Of a stretch of DNA of 13,854 nt, positions 1 through 6,870 are shown piece by piece. The translations under genes and the position numbers were made by a program. The stretch comes from an uncultured Clostridia bacterium (GTDB lineage: Bacteria > Bacillota > Clostridia > TANB77 > CAG-508), in the NCBI GenBank assembly GCA_934162255.1, contig CAKPIG010000015.1, positions 1 through 13,854 of the forward strand, given 5' to 3'. Position 1 is the first letter of the stretch. Every line of letters starts with the position of its first letter. The notes under the pieces were generated by a model. It did not search any database. It had not been told where the DNA came from and was given only the letters and a program-made list of their open reading frames with translations.

Positions 1-76
1 TGGAGGCTATAATGTCAATGTAGTTAAATAAAAATATGAAATTTATAATTGATTAAGCAGTACGAAAGGATTATAA

Positions 77-427
77 ATGTTAAGGAATTCAATTAAAGAA
101 GATTTAAAAGAGAACTTTATATCGGAAGAAGAATACTGGCAATATAATAAAGAGTATAGTGATAAAATTAAAAAAATAAAAGAAGATATACAATTATATG
201 AGGAGGAAAAAGAAACAATAAAAAATAACGATACTGATTGGATGAATATATTTAAAAAGAAAGAAAAAATAAATGAACTAAATAGATTATTGATAGATGA
301 GTTAATTGAAGATATTGTTGTTAGTGAAGATGGTAATATAAAAGTAATATTCAAATATGAAGATAAATATTTTGAGGCTCTTGACTTTATAAATAAACAA
401 AAATATGATATAATACTTTCAAGTTAA
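77..427 (+). pseudogene. Large serine recombinase, C-terminal remnant
   Basis: About 116 residues resemble the end of large serine recombinases (TnpX/TndX-like, recombinases of integrative elements). They begin in the helical region that follows the zinc ribbon (DLKENFISEEEY near residue 9, matching the family's DLKxGxIxxEEY pattern). A coiled coil with many K and E residues follows (about 25-50), then a tryptophan-containing helix and the family's final segment (LIDELIEDIVVSEDGNIKVIFKY, about 72-94). The N-terminal catalytic serine domain and the recombinase domain, several hundred residues, are missing: an in-frame TAA at 74-76 sits directly before the ATG. A GAAAGGA at 64-70 could still drive translation of the fragment, but it could not catalyse recombination. 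I read it as the scar of a lost mobile element. The family assignment is from remembered motifs. Confidence 0.7.
405..414 (+). promoter_or_regulatory. Possible extended -10 promoter ahead of rbgA
   Basis: TATGATATAAT contains a perfect TATAAT (409-414) with an upstream TG (406-407), the extended -10 signature. The -35 at 17 bp is poor (TTTATA, 386-391); the better TTGACT (381-386) is 22 bp away, too far. Transcription would start near 421, just before the hairpin at 439-461. The element lies inside the recombinase remnant and could be chance in AT-rich DNA. Confidence 0.3.
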
Positions 428-438
428 AAACGAAAAAC

Positions 439-461
439 AAATACTTTTAAGTATTTTTTTT
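439..461 (+). terminator. Rho-independent terminator or attenuator upstream of rbgA
   Basis: AAATAC (439-444) and GTATTT (451-456) form an AT-rich stem around a TTTTAA loop and are followed by a T run to 461. It closes the recombinase remnant and sits 28 bp before the rbgA start. The stem has few G-C pairs, so termination is probably partial. Confidence 0.5.
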
Positions 462-489
462 AATGATAGAATAGAAAGAAGTGATTAAA

Positions 490-1443
490 ATGGATATGTA
501 CCAAAAAAGAAAAATCAGAGCAGAAAAGAAAAATAATGATAGTCAAAAAAGTTTTTCAAAAGTCCCCATTTCGTGGTTTCCTGGGCATATGGCCAAGACA
601 AGAAGACAAATAACAGAAGACTTAAAACTTGTAGATGTAGTAATAGAAATATTAGATGCAAGAATTCCCAAGTCTAGTCAAAATCCTGAAATAAGAGATA
701 TAATAAAAGACAAAAAAAGAATAATAGTATTAAATAAAAGTGATTTAGCTGATGAAAATGATAATAATTTGTGGAAGTTAAAATTTAAAAAGCAGGGAAT
801 AGAAGCCGTTCTAGTAAACTCAAATAGTGGAAAAGGAATTGATGAAGTTTTAAGACTGATTCAAAAAATAATGGAAGAAGAATTGCAGAAGCTAGCAGAT
901 AAAGGAAGAACAGGAAGAAAAATTAGAGCAATGATTGTAGGAATTCCGAATGTGGGAAAATCATCATTTATAAACAGAATTGCTAAAAAGAATTCTGCAA
1001 TAGTTGGCAATAGACCAGGAGTAACAAAAGCGAAACAATGGATAAGAATAAATGAACAAATAGAATTACTAGATACACCAGGAGTTTTGTGGCCAAAATT
1101 TGAAAGTAATGAAGTTGCACTAAATCTAGCTTTTACAGGAACAATAAAAGACAATTTATTAGAAATTATAGAAGTTGCATATAGTCTAACAAAATTTTTA
1201 ATTGAAAATTATAGAGAGAGTTTTCTAAAAAGATATAAATTAGATGATAATGAAGTTAATGAAATACTAAATAATAAGGAACAGGAAGAAAATCAAAATA
1301 TATATGAAATAATGCAATTGATAGGTAAAAAAAGAGGGGCTATTATGTCAGGAGGATATATAGACGACGAAAAAACTTCTAAAATAATAATAGAAGACTT
1401 TAGGACAGGAAAGCTTGGAAGAATAACAATAGAAAAATGTTAA
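490..1443 (+). CDS. rbgA: Ribosome biogenesis GTPase RbgA (YlqF)
   Basis: Circularly permuted GTPase of the YlqF/RbgA/YawG family, needed in Firmicutes for late maturation of the 50S subunit. The G motifs occur in permuted order: G4 NKSD (residues 82-85), G1 GIPNVGKSS (151-159), G2-region PGVT (176-179) and G3 DTPG (195-198). The family signature WFPGHMAKT sits near the N terminus and a helical RNA-binding C-terminal domain follows (about 215-317). I chose ATG 490 over GTG 481 because 475-485 (AAAGAAGTGAT) pairs well with the 16S tail and ends 4 nt before the ATG, while the GTG lies inside that site. The product is 317 aa, a little longer than the usual 280-290 because of an N-terminal basic extension. 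It is monocistronic, with terminators on both sides. Confidence 0.95.
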   Translation: MDMYQKRKIRAEKKNNDSQKSFSKVPISWFPGHMAKTRRQITEDLKLVDVVIEILDARIPKSSQNPEIRDIIKDKKRIIVLNKSDLADENDNNLWKLKFKKQGIEAVLVNSNSGKGIDEVLRLIQKIMEEELQKLADKGRTGRKIRAMIVGIPNVGKSSFINRIAKKNSAIVGNRPGVTKAKQWIRINEQIELLDTPGVLWPKFESNEVALNLAFTGTIKDNLLEIIEVAYSLTKFLIENYRESFLKRYKLDDNEVNEILNNKEQEENQNIYEIMQLIGKKRGAIMSGGYIDDEKTSKIIIEDFRTGKLGRITIEKC

Positions 1444-1471
1444 AAAAATTACGAGTTTTCGTAATTTTTTT
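1444..1471 (+). terminator. Rho-independent terminator of rbgA
   Basis: AAAAATTACG (1444-1453) pairs perfectly with CGTAATTTTT (1460-1469) around a 6-nt loop, and the T run continues to 1471. It begins directly after the rbgA stop codon. Confidence 0.85.
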
Positions 1472-1481
1472 CATTTATCTA

Positions 1482-1510
1482 TTGACAAAAAAACTTAAAG
1501 ATATTATAAT
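1482..1510 (+). promoter_or_regulatory. Consensus sigma-A promoter of tRNA-Leu
   Basis: TTGACA (1482-1487), 17 bp, TATAAT (1505-1510): both hexamers and the spacing are perfect, as expected for a highly expressed stable RNA. The start would fall near 1517, about 37 nt before the mature tRNA 5' end. Confidence 0.92.
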
Positions 1511-1553
1511 AGGTATTGTTGCAAGACAAATTGCCAGATTATAACACATATAT

Positions 1554-1641
1554 GCAGATGTGGCGGAACTGGCAGACGCACAGGACTTAAAATCCTGCGG
1601 TTGAATAAACCGTGCCGGTTCGATTCCGGCCATCTGCACCA
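1554..1641 (+). tRNA. tRNA-Leu(UAA)
   Basis: The acceptor stem is GCAGATG (1554-1560) with CATCTGC (1631-1637), then discriminator A1638 and encoded CCA (1639-1641). The anticodon arm is CAGGA, loop CTTAAAA, TCCTG, giving anticodon UAA, which reads UUA leucine codons. A long variable arm (CGGTTGAATAAACCG) confirms a class II tRNA, and the T arm GCCGGTTCGATTCCGGC is canonical. It is 88 nt including CCA. UUA is a very common leucine codon in the neighbouring AT-rich genes, which fits the strong promoter. Confidence 0.98.
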
Positions 1642-1644
1642 TAG

Positions 1645-1688
1645 TAATATCAAGGGGGTTAACAAAGTCCGCTTGGTATTATTTTTTT
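1645..1688 (+). terminator. Rho-independent terminator of tRNA-Leu
   Basis: TAATATCAAG (1645-1654) pairs with CTTGGTATTA (1672-1681) with one G-U pair, and a T run extends to 1688. It starts four bases after the encoded CCA end. Confidence 0.85.
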
Positions 1689-1920
1689 GTTTTTTAAAAA
1701 GTTCAAATGTAATTGTTAGATTTTTGCTAGAACTTTTCTTTTTATGACAAGTTAGAAAAATGTAACTATTTTATAAAAACAATAACAGAATTAATTGATA
1801 TAGACAGTGATGATAAAGAAAAAGATTAAAGGAATAGTAAGTAGTAAATATTGGTAAAATTTTATGAATTACTTAGTAAATATTTAAGAAAATTTGCCAT
1901 GGTAAAAGATGTAAAAAATA
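1689..1920. other. Gene-poor AT-rich stretch after tRNA-Leu
   Basis: No complete gene, RNA gene or insertion sequence end is visible. It holds a possible ORF remnant (1731-1829) and an 11-bp direct repeat TAGTAAATATT at 1842-1852 and 1874-1884. The copies are 32 bp apart, about three helical turns, and lie some 40-80 bp upstream of the diguanylate cyclase promoter, so they could be operator half-sites. Sequences this AT-rich produce such repeats by chance, so I give it little weight. Confidence 0.4.
1731..1829 (+). pseudogene. Possible C-terminal ORF remnant, unrecognised
   Basis: A short open frame without a start codon follows the TAG at 1728-1730 and ends at TAA 1827-1829. It reads like real protein (YDKLEKCNYFIKTITELIDI, then an acidic DSDDKEKD tail), like the C terminus of a small helical protein. 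I do not recognise the family. It could be debris of a gene lost beside the tRNA, or chance. Confidence 0.2.
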
Positions 1921-1949
1921 TTGAAATTAAATGAAAAGCATGTTATAAT
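1921..1949 (+). promoter_or_regulatory. Sigma-A promoter of the diguanylate cyclase gene
   Basis: TTGAAA (1921-1926), 17 bp, TATAAT (1944-1949). The start would fall near 1956, giving an untranslated leader of about 70 nt. Confidence 0.75.
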
Positions 1950-1975
1950 AAGCACACAGAAACACATTGTATAAA

Positions 1976-2020
1976 CCATTTTGAAAATATAAATGGGGGA
2001 GAGTCTTTTTCAAAAGGAGG
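1976..2020 (+). promoter_or_regulatory. Structured leader able to hide the ribosome binding site
   Basis: The segment CCATTTTGAAAA (1976-1987) can pair in two mutually exclusive ways. It pairs with AAATGG (1991-1996) as a local hairpin, or with TTTTCAAAAGG (2007-2017) as an 11-bp stem with one bulged A. The second stem covers the first part of the AAAAGGAGG Shine-Dalgarno of the gene at 2027. The pairing is visible in sequence; a switch function is inference. It does not match the cyclic-di-GMP riboswitch consensus I know. Confidence 0.35.
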
Positions 2021-2026
2021 AATCGT

Positions 2027-3079
2027 ATGAGCTACTATTTGGCAATGGTAACTATTACACTTTCAACTAGTGTCATATGGATATACTTTGCTATAACAAA
2101 CAAAAGTATTTCTGAATATGCACGGAAAGGATTTATAATTTCATTTTCTTTAACTATTGTAGGAATGCTAGCTGAAGTTATAAGTACAAATGAAGTAAAT
2201 GAATCGATAAAAATATTTTTGCGGACTTTACAATTTAGTATAATTCCATTAATTCCCGTAATTTTTTCAAAATTCATTTTGAAAAGAAATAGGAAAGATA
2301 CAATAATAAGTAAAATATTAAAAACATATATTATTATTTATGAAATTGGAATATATTTATATTATTTTACATATAAGATTAATGGATTTTATGAAATTGT
2401 ATATAATGCATATTTGATAACATTTGCTTTAACTTGTTTATATTTATTTGTAAGTGTATATTATCTTTGTTATAGATATCAAAATACAAGTAAAGATAAA
2501 CTAATAATGATTATGATATTTATAGCTATAGGAGGAGTGATTCAAACATTTGGTGTAAAAGTAGTATGGTCATTCATCTCAATAGTAATTTCATTTTTAT
2601 ATAATTATTATAATGAAATTATCCAATCATGTGATGGATTAACAAATCTATTAAATCAAAAGAGGTTTAACAAAGACCTTCAAGATATTAATGAAGAAAT
2701 TGCAATCATTGTATTTGATGTTAATGACTTTAAAGAAGTCAATGACACTTATGGACATCATATGGGAGATAAAGTCCTTAAAATGATAGCACAAATTTTA
2801 AAAGACACGTATCAAAAGTATGGTAAATGCTATAGGATGGGAGGAGATGAATTTGCTGTTATATTGAACAAGAAAATAGATATAGCAGAAACTCTCAATA
2901 AAAGCTTTGTAGAAAAGATTATAAGGAAAAAAGAAACTATGAAGGAAATACCATATATTTCTTATGGCATGTCATTATACAATCCATGTACGAGCATGAT
3001 ACATAGTGCTGTTGAAACTTTAAAAGAAGCAGACAAGGAGATGTATGAATACAAGTCCAAAGCAAAAAAAGAAAAATGA
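2027..3079 (+). CDS. Membrane-bound diguanylate cyclase (GGDEF domain)
   Basis: The protein makes cyclic di-GMP from two GTP at the membrane. Residues 1-200 hold about seven hydrophobic helices (roughly 3-23, 35-55, 63-85, 95-115, 125-148, 158-175, 179-195), a probable integral-membrane sensor; I cannot assign it to a named domain. The GGDEF domain runs from about 203 (DGLTNLLN) to 345. The metal and GTP segment DVNDFKEVNDTYGHHMGD (231-248) and an intact GGDEF (272-276) predict an active enzyme. The usual RxxD inhibitory site five residues before GGDEF is absent, so product inhibition through that site is unlikely. AGGAGG (2015-2020) is 6 nt before the ATG. Its own promoter lies at 1921-1949, and a hairpin follows the stop. 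The signal sensed is unknown. Confidence 0.93.
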   Translation: MSYYLAMVTITLSTSVIWIYFAITNKSISEYARKGFIISFSLTIVGMLAEVISTNEVNESIKIFLRTLQFSIIPLIPVIFSKFILKRNRKDTIISKILKTYIIIYEIGIYLYYFTYKINGFYEIVYNAYLITFALTCLYLFVSVYYLCYRYQNTSKDKLIMIMIFIAIGGVIQTFGVKVVWSFISIVISFLYNYYNEIIQSCDGLTNLLNQKRFNKDLQDINEEIAIIVFDVNDFKEVNDTYGHHMGDKVLKMIAQILKDTYQKYGKCYRMGGDEFAVILNKKIDIAETLNKSFVEKIIRKKETMKEIPYISYGMSLYNPCTSMIHSAVETLKEADKEMYEYKSKAKKEK

Positions 3080-3083
3080 CTCA

Positions 3084-3112
3084 AAAAGCACAAGATAATT
3101 TCTTGTGCTTTT
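3084..3112 (+). terminator. Hairpin terminator between the GGDEF gene and comF
   Basis: AAAAGCACAAGA (3084-3095) pairs perfectly with TCTTGTGCTTTT (3101-3112) around a 5-nt loop. Only four T residues follow the GC part before AATAA, so it is probably leaky. The comF ribosome binding site begins within 10 nt, with no room for a promoter, so comF may depend on read-through. Confidence 0.7.
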
Positions 3113-3132
3113 AATAAAAAAGGAGGGAAAAT

Positions 3133-3789
3133 ATTTTTAATACAATATTAAACCTAATATATCCACAAATATGCAGTATTTGTGGAAAAATCAATGCAAA
3201 AAATATATGTAATGAATGTGATATAAAATTAAATAAAGATTTTATAAATAAAACAGATAATTATTCAAAAGACATTTCAAAATATTTTTTTGAACATAAT
3301 TACTTTTTCAAATATAAAGGAATAATAAGAGAGCAAATTTTAACATTAAAATTTCAAGAAAGAGCATACAACTGCCAAACAATAGTAAGTTTTTTAGAAA
3401 ATAGACAAAAATGTTTGGAAAAATTTAAAAAATATGATATAATACTGATAGTACCTGTGAGTAAGAGAAGAAAAAAGGAAAGAGGTTATGACCAAAGCGA
3501 AATATTAGCTAAAAAAATTTCACAACTATTAAACATTAAAATAGAAAAAAACATAATACAAAAAAACGTAGATACTAAACCTCAAAGTACATTAAATAAA
3601 ACACAAAGGAAAGAAAATGTAAAAAAAGTATACAAAGTAAAAAATACAGAAATATTAAAAAACAAAAGAATATTAATATTTGATGACATATATACAACAG
3701 GGAGTACTGTAAATGAGTGTGCAAGATTACTCATAAAAAGTGGAATAGAAAGAAGCAATATAGGAGTATTAACAATTGCAAAAGATTAA
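3133..3789 (+). CDS. comF: ComF-family phosphoribosyltransferase, apparent AUU start
   Basis: ComF family members pair a zinc finger with a type I phosphoribosyltransferase fold and act in DNA uptake in competent bacteria; in Clostridia the role is less clear. From 3133 the frame gives 218 aa, the usual family length: four cysteines in CxxC pairs (14, 17, 26, 29), the PVSKRRKKERGYDQSE segment, and the PRPP loop FDDIYTTGST (Asp184, Asp185). No ATG, GTG or TTG exists in this frame between the stop at 3115-3117 and TTG 3415, which would delete the zinc finger and half the protein. A perfect AGGAGG (3121-3126) stands 6 nt before ATT 3133, and FNTILNLIYPQIC follows, as expected of a ComF N terminus. 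I therefore infer AUU initiation or a recent start-codon mutation. The NTPase gene follows after 26 nt. Confidence 0.85.
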   Translation: MFNTILNLIYPQICSICGKINAKNICNECDIKLNKDFINKTDNYSKDISKYFFEHNYFFKYKGIIREQILTLKFQERAYNCQTIVSFLENRQKCLEKFKKYDIILIVPVSKRRKKERGYDQSEILAKKISQLLNIKIEKNIIQKNVDTKPQSTLNKTQRKENVKKVYKVKNTEILKNKRILIFDDIYTTGSTVNECARLLIKSGIERSNIGVLTIAKD

Positions 3790-3815
3790 AATATACTTAA
3801 ATTTAAGGAGGAAAA

Positions 3816-5804
3816 ATGGAGGAACTTGTAGAAAGTATATTAGATTATGTAAGAGCAGAATATACAGATTATGCAATAATGATAAATGGAGAATGGGGGT
3901 CAGGAAAAACTTACTTTTGGAACAATAAAATCAGAAAAAAAATTGACTCAATGCAATTAAATGGAAAACAATATACAACAATATATATGTCATTATATGG
4001 AATTTCAAACTTAGAAGAAATAAGCAAAAAAATATTTATTGAAACAACTCAATTGATGGATAAAAATTTAAGAAAATATATGGCTGCAAATGGACAAACA
4101 ACTATTCCTGAATATGCAAAAACAGGGATAGATATGGCAAATTTATTTGGAATAGCTAATAATGATGATAAAGTAAACTATGGCGAATTTTTTACAACAG
4201 ATGACAAGGTTTTGTGTTTTGATGACCTAGAAAGAGCAAATGTAGATGTAATAGATATATTAGGATATATAAATAACTTTGTAGAACATGATCATATAAA
4301 AACAATAATTATATGTAATGAAAAAGAATTATCAACAAAACTAAAAAGCAATAATTTAGAATTGAAAACATTTATATCAACATATATATTAGATAAACAA
4401 GGCGAATTGTTAAAAACAGATAAACCAATGGTTGAAAAAATAAGTGAAGAAATTGAACATGTATTTGACAAGGCAAATGACTATGAAAGAATAAAAGAAA
4501 AACTTATAGGGGAAACATTTGAATATGCACCTAAGTTTGATTACATAATTAATGGAATACTAATTAGATATGAATCAGACCCAGAATTAATAAGGTTTTT
4601 AAGAGAAAATACAGGATTAATAATATCAACATTTAACAAAAGTGGAACTAGAAATTTAAGAATATTAAAACATGCATTAAATGATTTTCAAAGGATATTT
4701 GATATGGTTAGTAAAAAATATCCAAATGTAAGCAATAGAGTTTTACAAACAATGCTAATATTTACAATAGCAATATCATTTGAAATAAAAGCTGGAAAAA
4801 TAACAAAAGATAAATTTGGAGATATACGAAATAATGATGAATATAAATCAATATTAGTATCATCACGAGTATTGATGGATAATAGACAATTTTATATAAA
4901 AGAATTTGATAATAATTATTATAACAATTTTAAAACAGAATATAGATTCTTTAAATTTATAGAATATTATGTAAGAACTAGAATATTTGACATGAGACTA
5001 TTTAAAGAAAATATGGAAGTAATATTAAATACAGCAGGACTTGGAAAAATGCCAGCATACAAAAGACTACTAACTGAGGAATATTGGAAAATTTCAGATG
5101 ATGAATTTTCAGATGTAATAAATGAAATTATAGGAAATATACAAAAAGGAGAAATATCAATAGTAGATTTAGTAAAAATATATGCATATTTTAGTTATTT
5201 CTCAAGAAAAAAATTAATATTATATGATTTACCTACATTAAAAAGTTTATTTATTACAGGAATGAATAAATCAGCAGTAAATTCAGAATATTGTGCAGAT
5301 GTAGAAAAAGAATTATCGAAAGTAGCTATACAAGATGTTGCTGAGGATATGGAAGACATATTAAATAAATTTTATGAACTAAATGAACAGTTAAAAGATA
5401 AAATGCTTAAGGAAAAGGCTGATGAAATTTTCAAATGTATACCTATGAGAATGGAAAGATTTTATGATATGTTTGATAAAGAATGTATGACAGTACCAAT
5501 ATTTAAATATCAAGATCCATATCAAGTTTTCCAGAGAATTTCCTGTGCAAGTAATGAAGACATTGTAATAATAAAGGAAAAACTTATAAATAGAGCTAAT
5601 AAATATACAAAAGAAATAGAACCAGAAATAGAGCATATAAAACAATTAAAGCAAATAATTGATGATTATACAGAAGGAAAAGAAATAACAATAAAAATTG
5701 TAATGTTAAAAGAGTTTTCAAAAGATTTAGAATACATTATATCAAAATATAAAACAAGTGGATTTGAAACAATAAAAGAACTAATAAAAAATGAAAGGAA
5801 GTGA
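3816..5804 (+). CDS. KAP-type P-loop NTPase
   Basis: A 662-residue P-loop NTPase of the STAND/KAP type. The Walker A motif GEWGSGKT is at 25-32 (Lys31). The Walker B FDDLER with two acidic residues (Asp136, Asp137) follows, then a long helical C-terminal part with an arginine-rich segment (RNLRILKHALNDF, near residue 280) of the kind seen at the end of the NTPase module. I see no membrane segments, although some KAP proteins have them inserted between the Walker motifs. KAP NTPases occur in phage-exclusion proteins such as PifA and in membrane-associated assemblies; the target here is unknown. AAGGAGG (3805-3811) precedes the ATG. It overlaps a 12-bp palindrome CTTAAATTTAAG (3796-3807). The stop codon lies inside the ribosome binding site of the next gene, suggesting translational coupling and joint function. 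Confidence 0.8.
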   Translation: MEELVESILDYVRAEYTDYAIMINGEWGSGKTYFWNNKIRKKIDSMQLNGKQYTTIYMSLYGISNLEEISKKIFIETTQLMDKNLRKYMAANGQTTIPEYAKTGIDMANLFGIANNDDKVNYGEFFTTDDKVLCFDDLERANVDVIDILGYINNFVEHDHIKTIIICNEKELSTKLKSNNLELKTFISTYILDKQGELLKTDKPMVEKISEEIEHVFDKANDYERIKEKLIGETFEYAPKFDYIINGILIRYESDPELIRFLRENTGLIISTFNKSGTRNLRILKHALNDFQRIFDMVSKKYPNVSNRVLQTMLIFTIAISFEIKAGKITKDKFGDIRNNDEYKSILVSSRVLMDNRQFYIKEFDNNYYNNFKTEYRFFKFIEYYVRTRIFDMRLFKENMEVILNTAGLGKMPAYKRLLTEEYWKISDDEFSDVINEIIGNIQKGEISIVDLVKIYAYFSYFSRKKLILYDLPTLKSLFITGMNKSAVNSEYCADVEKELSKVAIQDVAEDMEDILNKFYELNEQLKDKMLKEKADEIFKCIPMRMERFYDMFDKECMTVPIFKYQDPYQVFQRISCASNEDIVIIKEKLINRANKYTKEIEPEIEHIKQLKQIIDDYTEGKEITIKIVMLKEFSKDLEYIISKYKTSGFETIKELIKNERK

Positions 5805-5810
5805 TAAGTT

Positions 5811-6341
5811 ATGCAAAACTCAACATCAACATTAATTGCATTATTTGTAGCAGCAGTATTCTTATTTGTAGTACCTTTAGTTACTTTAACAACAAGAAAT
5901 GATAATGTTGTGCAAGAAGATGTGAATTTAATAGTAAAAGAATTTGTAACAGACATAAAAAATACAGGAGTGTTAACACAAGAAAAATATCAAAGTTTTC
6001 AAAATAAACTTGCAGCAACAGGAAATACATATAATATAGATATGGAAATAAAACACTTAGATGAAAATCCAGGAAAAAAATTAACACAAGCAAATTATAG
6101 TAAAATTGGTGAAGATGTTTACTGGTCAGAATATACATCTCAAATAATAGGAACATTAGAAAGTAGTAAAGATTCAACAATTACATTAAAAAAAGGTGAT
6201 AGAATTTATGTTAGTGTAAGCAATCAAAATAGTACTGCAGCCCAAACATTACAAAGTTCTACACTAAAAATAGCAAATGATGGAGAACAAGTAATAAAGG
6301 CAGATGATGATGGAATGGTTAAAGTAGATGGTGTAAAATAA
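5811..6341 (+). CDS. Small membrane-anchored, pilin-like protein
   Basis: A 176-aa protein with one N-terminal hydrophobic helix (about 7-27, LIALFVAAVFLFVVPLVTL) and a hydrophilic remainder likely outside the membrane. The layout (short polar head, helix, then VKEFVTDIKNTG and LTQEKYQSFQNKLAATGNTY) resembles small pilin-like proteins in Clostridial pilus or secretion-type loci, some annotated as domains of unknown function. I base this on remembered patterns and cannot name the family. No lipobox or cysteine is present, and no clear prepilin peptidase site is seen. The ribosome binding site AAAGGAAGTGAT (5794-5805) spans the stop of the NTPase gene, so the two are probably coupled. The NTPase may act on or through this membrane partner; that is inference. 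Confidence 0.6.
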   Translation: MQNSTSTLIALFVAAVFLFVVPLVTLTTRNDNVVQEDVNLIVKEFVTDIKNTGVLTQEKYQSFQNKLAATGNTYNIDMEIKHLDENPGKKLTQANYSKIGEDVYWSEYTSQIIGTLESSKDSTITLKKGDRIYVSVSNQNSTAAQTLQSSTLKIANDGEQVIKADDDGMVKVDGVK

Positions 6342-6362
6342 AAGAACGAAAGGAAGAAAAAT

Positions 6363-6824
6363 ATGGAGAAACAAAGAGGATTTGAAATTGCAAAAGGATT
6401 TGAAGATAAAAATATAAATTTACCAGAAAGAAAGACAAAATTTTCTGCAGGATATGATGTAGAAGCGGCAGAAGATATAATAATACCCAGCTTTAAAAAA
6501 GGAATAAAACCAACATTAGTAAAAACAGGGATAAAATCATATATGAAAGACAATGAATATTTAATGTTAGTAAATAGAAGTTCTAATCCAGGAAAAAGAG
6601 GATTAATCTTAGCTAATAGTGTAGGAATAATTGATAAGGACTATTATGGTAATCCTGATAATGATGGACACATTATGTTTGCATTCTTTAATATTAAAGA
6701 TGAAGACATAGAAATAAAAAAAGGAGACTGCATTGGACAAGCAATATTTATGCCTTTTTTAATGGCTGATGGAGATAATGCTAAAGGAAAAAGAATGAGC
6801 GGATTTGGCTCAACAGACAAATAA
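6363..6824 (+). CDS. dut: dUTP diphosphatase (dUTPase), trimeric family
   Basis: Hydrolyses dUTP to dUMP and pyrophosphate, keeping uracil out of DNA and supplying thymidylate synthesis. All five motifs of the trimeric family can be followed: AGYDVEA (about 29-35), NRSSNPGKRG (about 71-80), GIIDKDYYGN (about 88-97), GDCIGQAIFMPF (about 121-132) and the C-terminal RMSGFGSTDK (about 144-153), which closes over the active site. The length, 153 aa, is normal. Motif 3 carries an insert (DYYGNPDNDGHI) as in phage-like and Clostridial versions. AAGGAAG (6350-6356) precedes the ATG. It is the last gene of the comF-NTPase-pilin-like group and ends at a strong terminator. dUTPases are housekeeping enzymes but also common phage cargo, so the context leaves both open. 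Confidence 0.85.
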   Translation: MEKQRGFEIAKGFEDKNINLPERKTKFSAGYDVEAAEDIIIPSFKKGIKPTLVKTGIKSYMKDNEYLMLVNRSSNPGKRGLILANSVGIIDKDYYGNPDNDGHIMFAFFNIKDEDIEIKKGDCIGQAIFMPFLMADGDNAKGKRMSGFGSTDK

Positions 6825-6834
6825 AAATATTCAA

Positions 6835-6870
6835 AAAAAGTGGTAAAAGCTTTGACTTTTGCCACTTTTT
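6835..6870 (+). terminator. Strong rho-independent terminator after dut
   Basis: AAAAAGTGGTAAAAG (6835-6849) pairs with CTTTTGCCACTTTTT (6856-6870) over 15 bp with one G-U pair and a 6-nt loop. The right arm supplies its own T run. It ends the comF to dut unit. Confidence 0.88.

Noticed and set aside
2..31. Possible end of an upstream gene (GGYNVNVVK then TAA)
   Set aside because: Nine codons at the window edge are too few to support a call.
1950..2026. Cyclic-di-GMP riboswitch upstream of the GGDEF gene
   Set aside because: The leader is too short and lacks the conserved core and tetraloop-receptor elements of the known classes.
3415..3789. A short 124-codon comF starting at TTG 3415
   Set aside because: It would lack the zinc finger and the first part of the transferase fold, both of which are encoded in frame upstream behind a perfect ribosome binding site.
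3816..6824. Calling the NTPase group a phage-defence system outright
   Set aside because: No nuclease, toxin or other effector domain is recognisable and no prophage or island border flanks the group; kept as a finding only.
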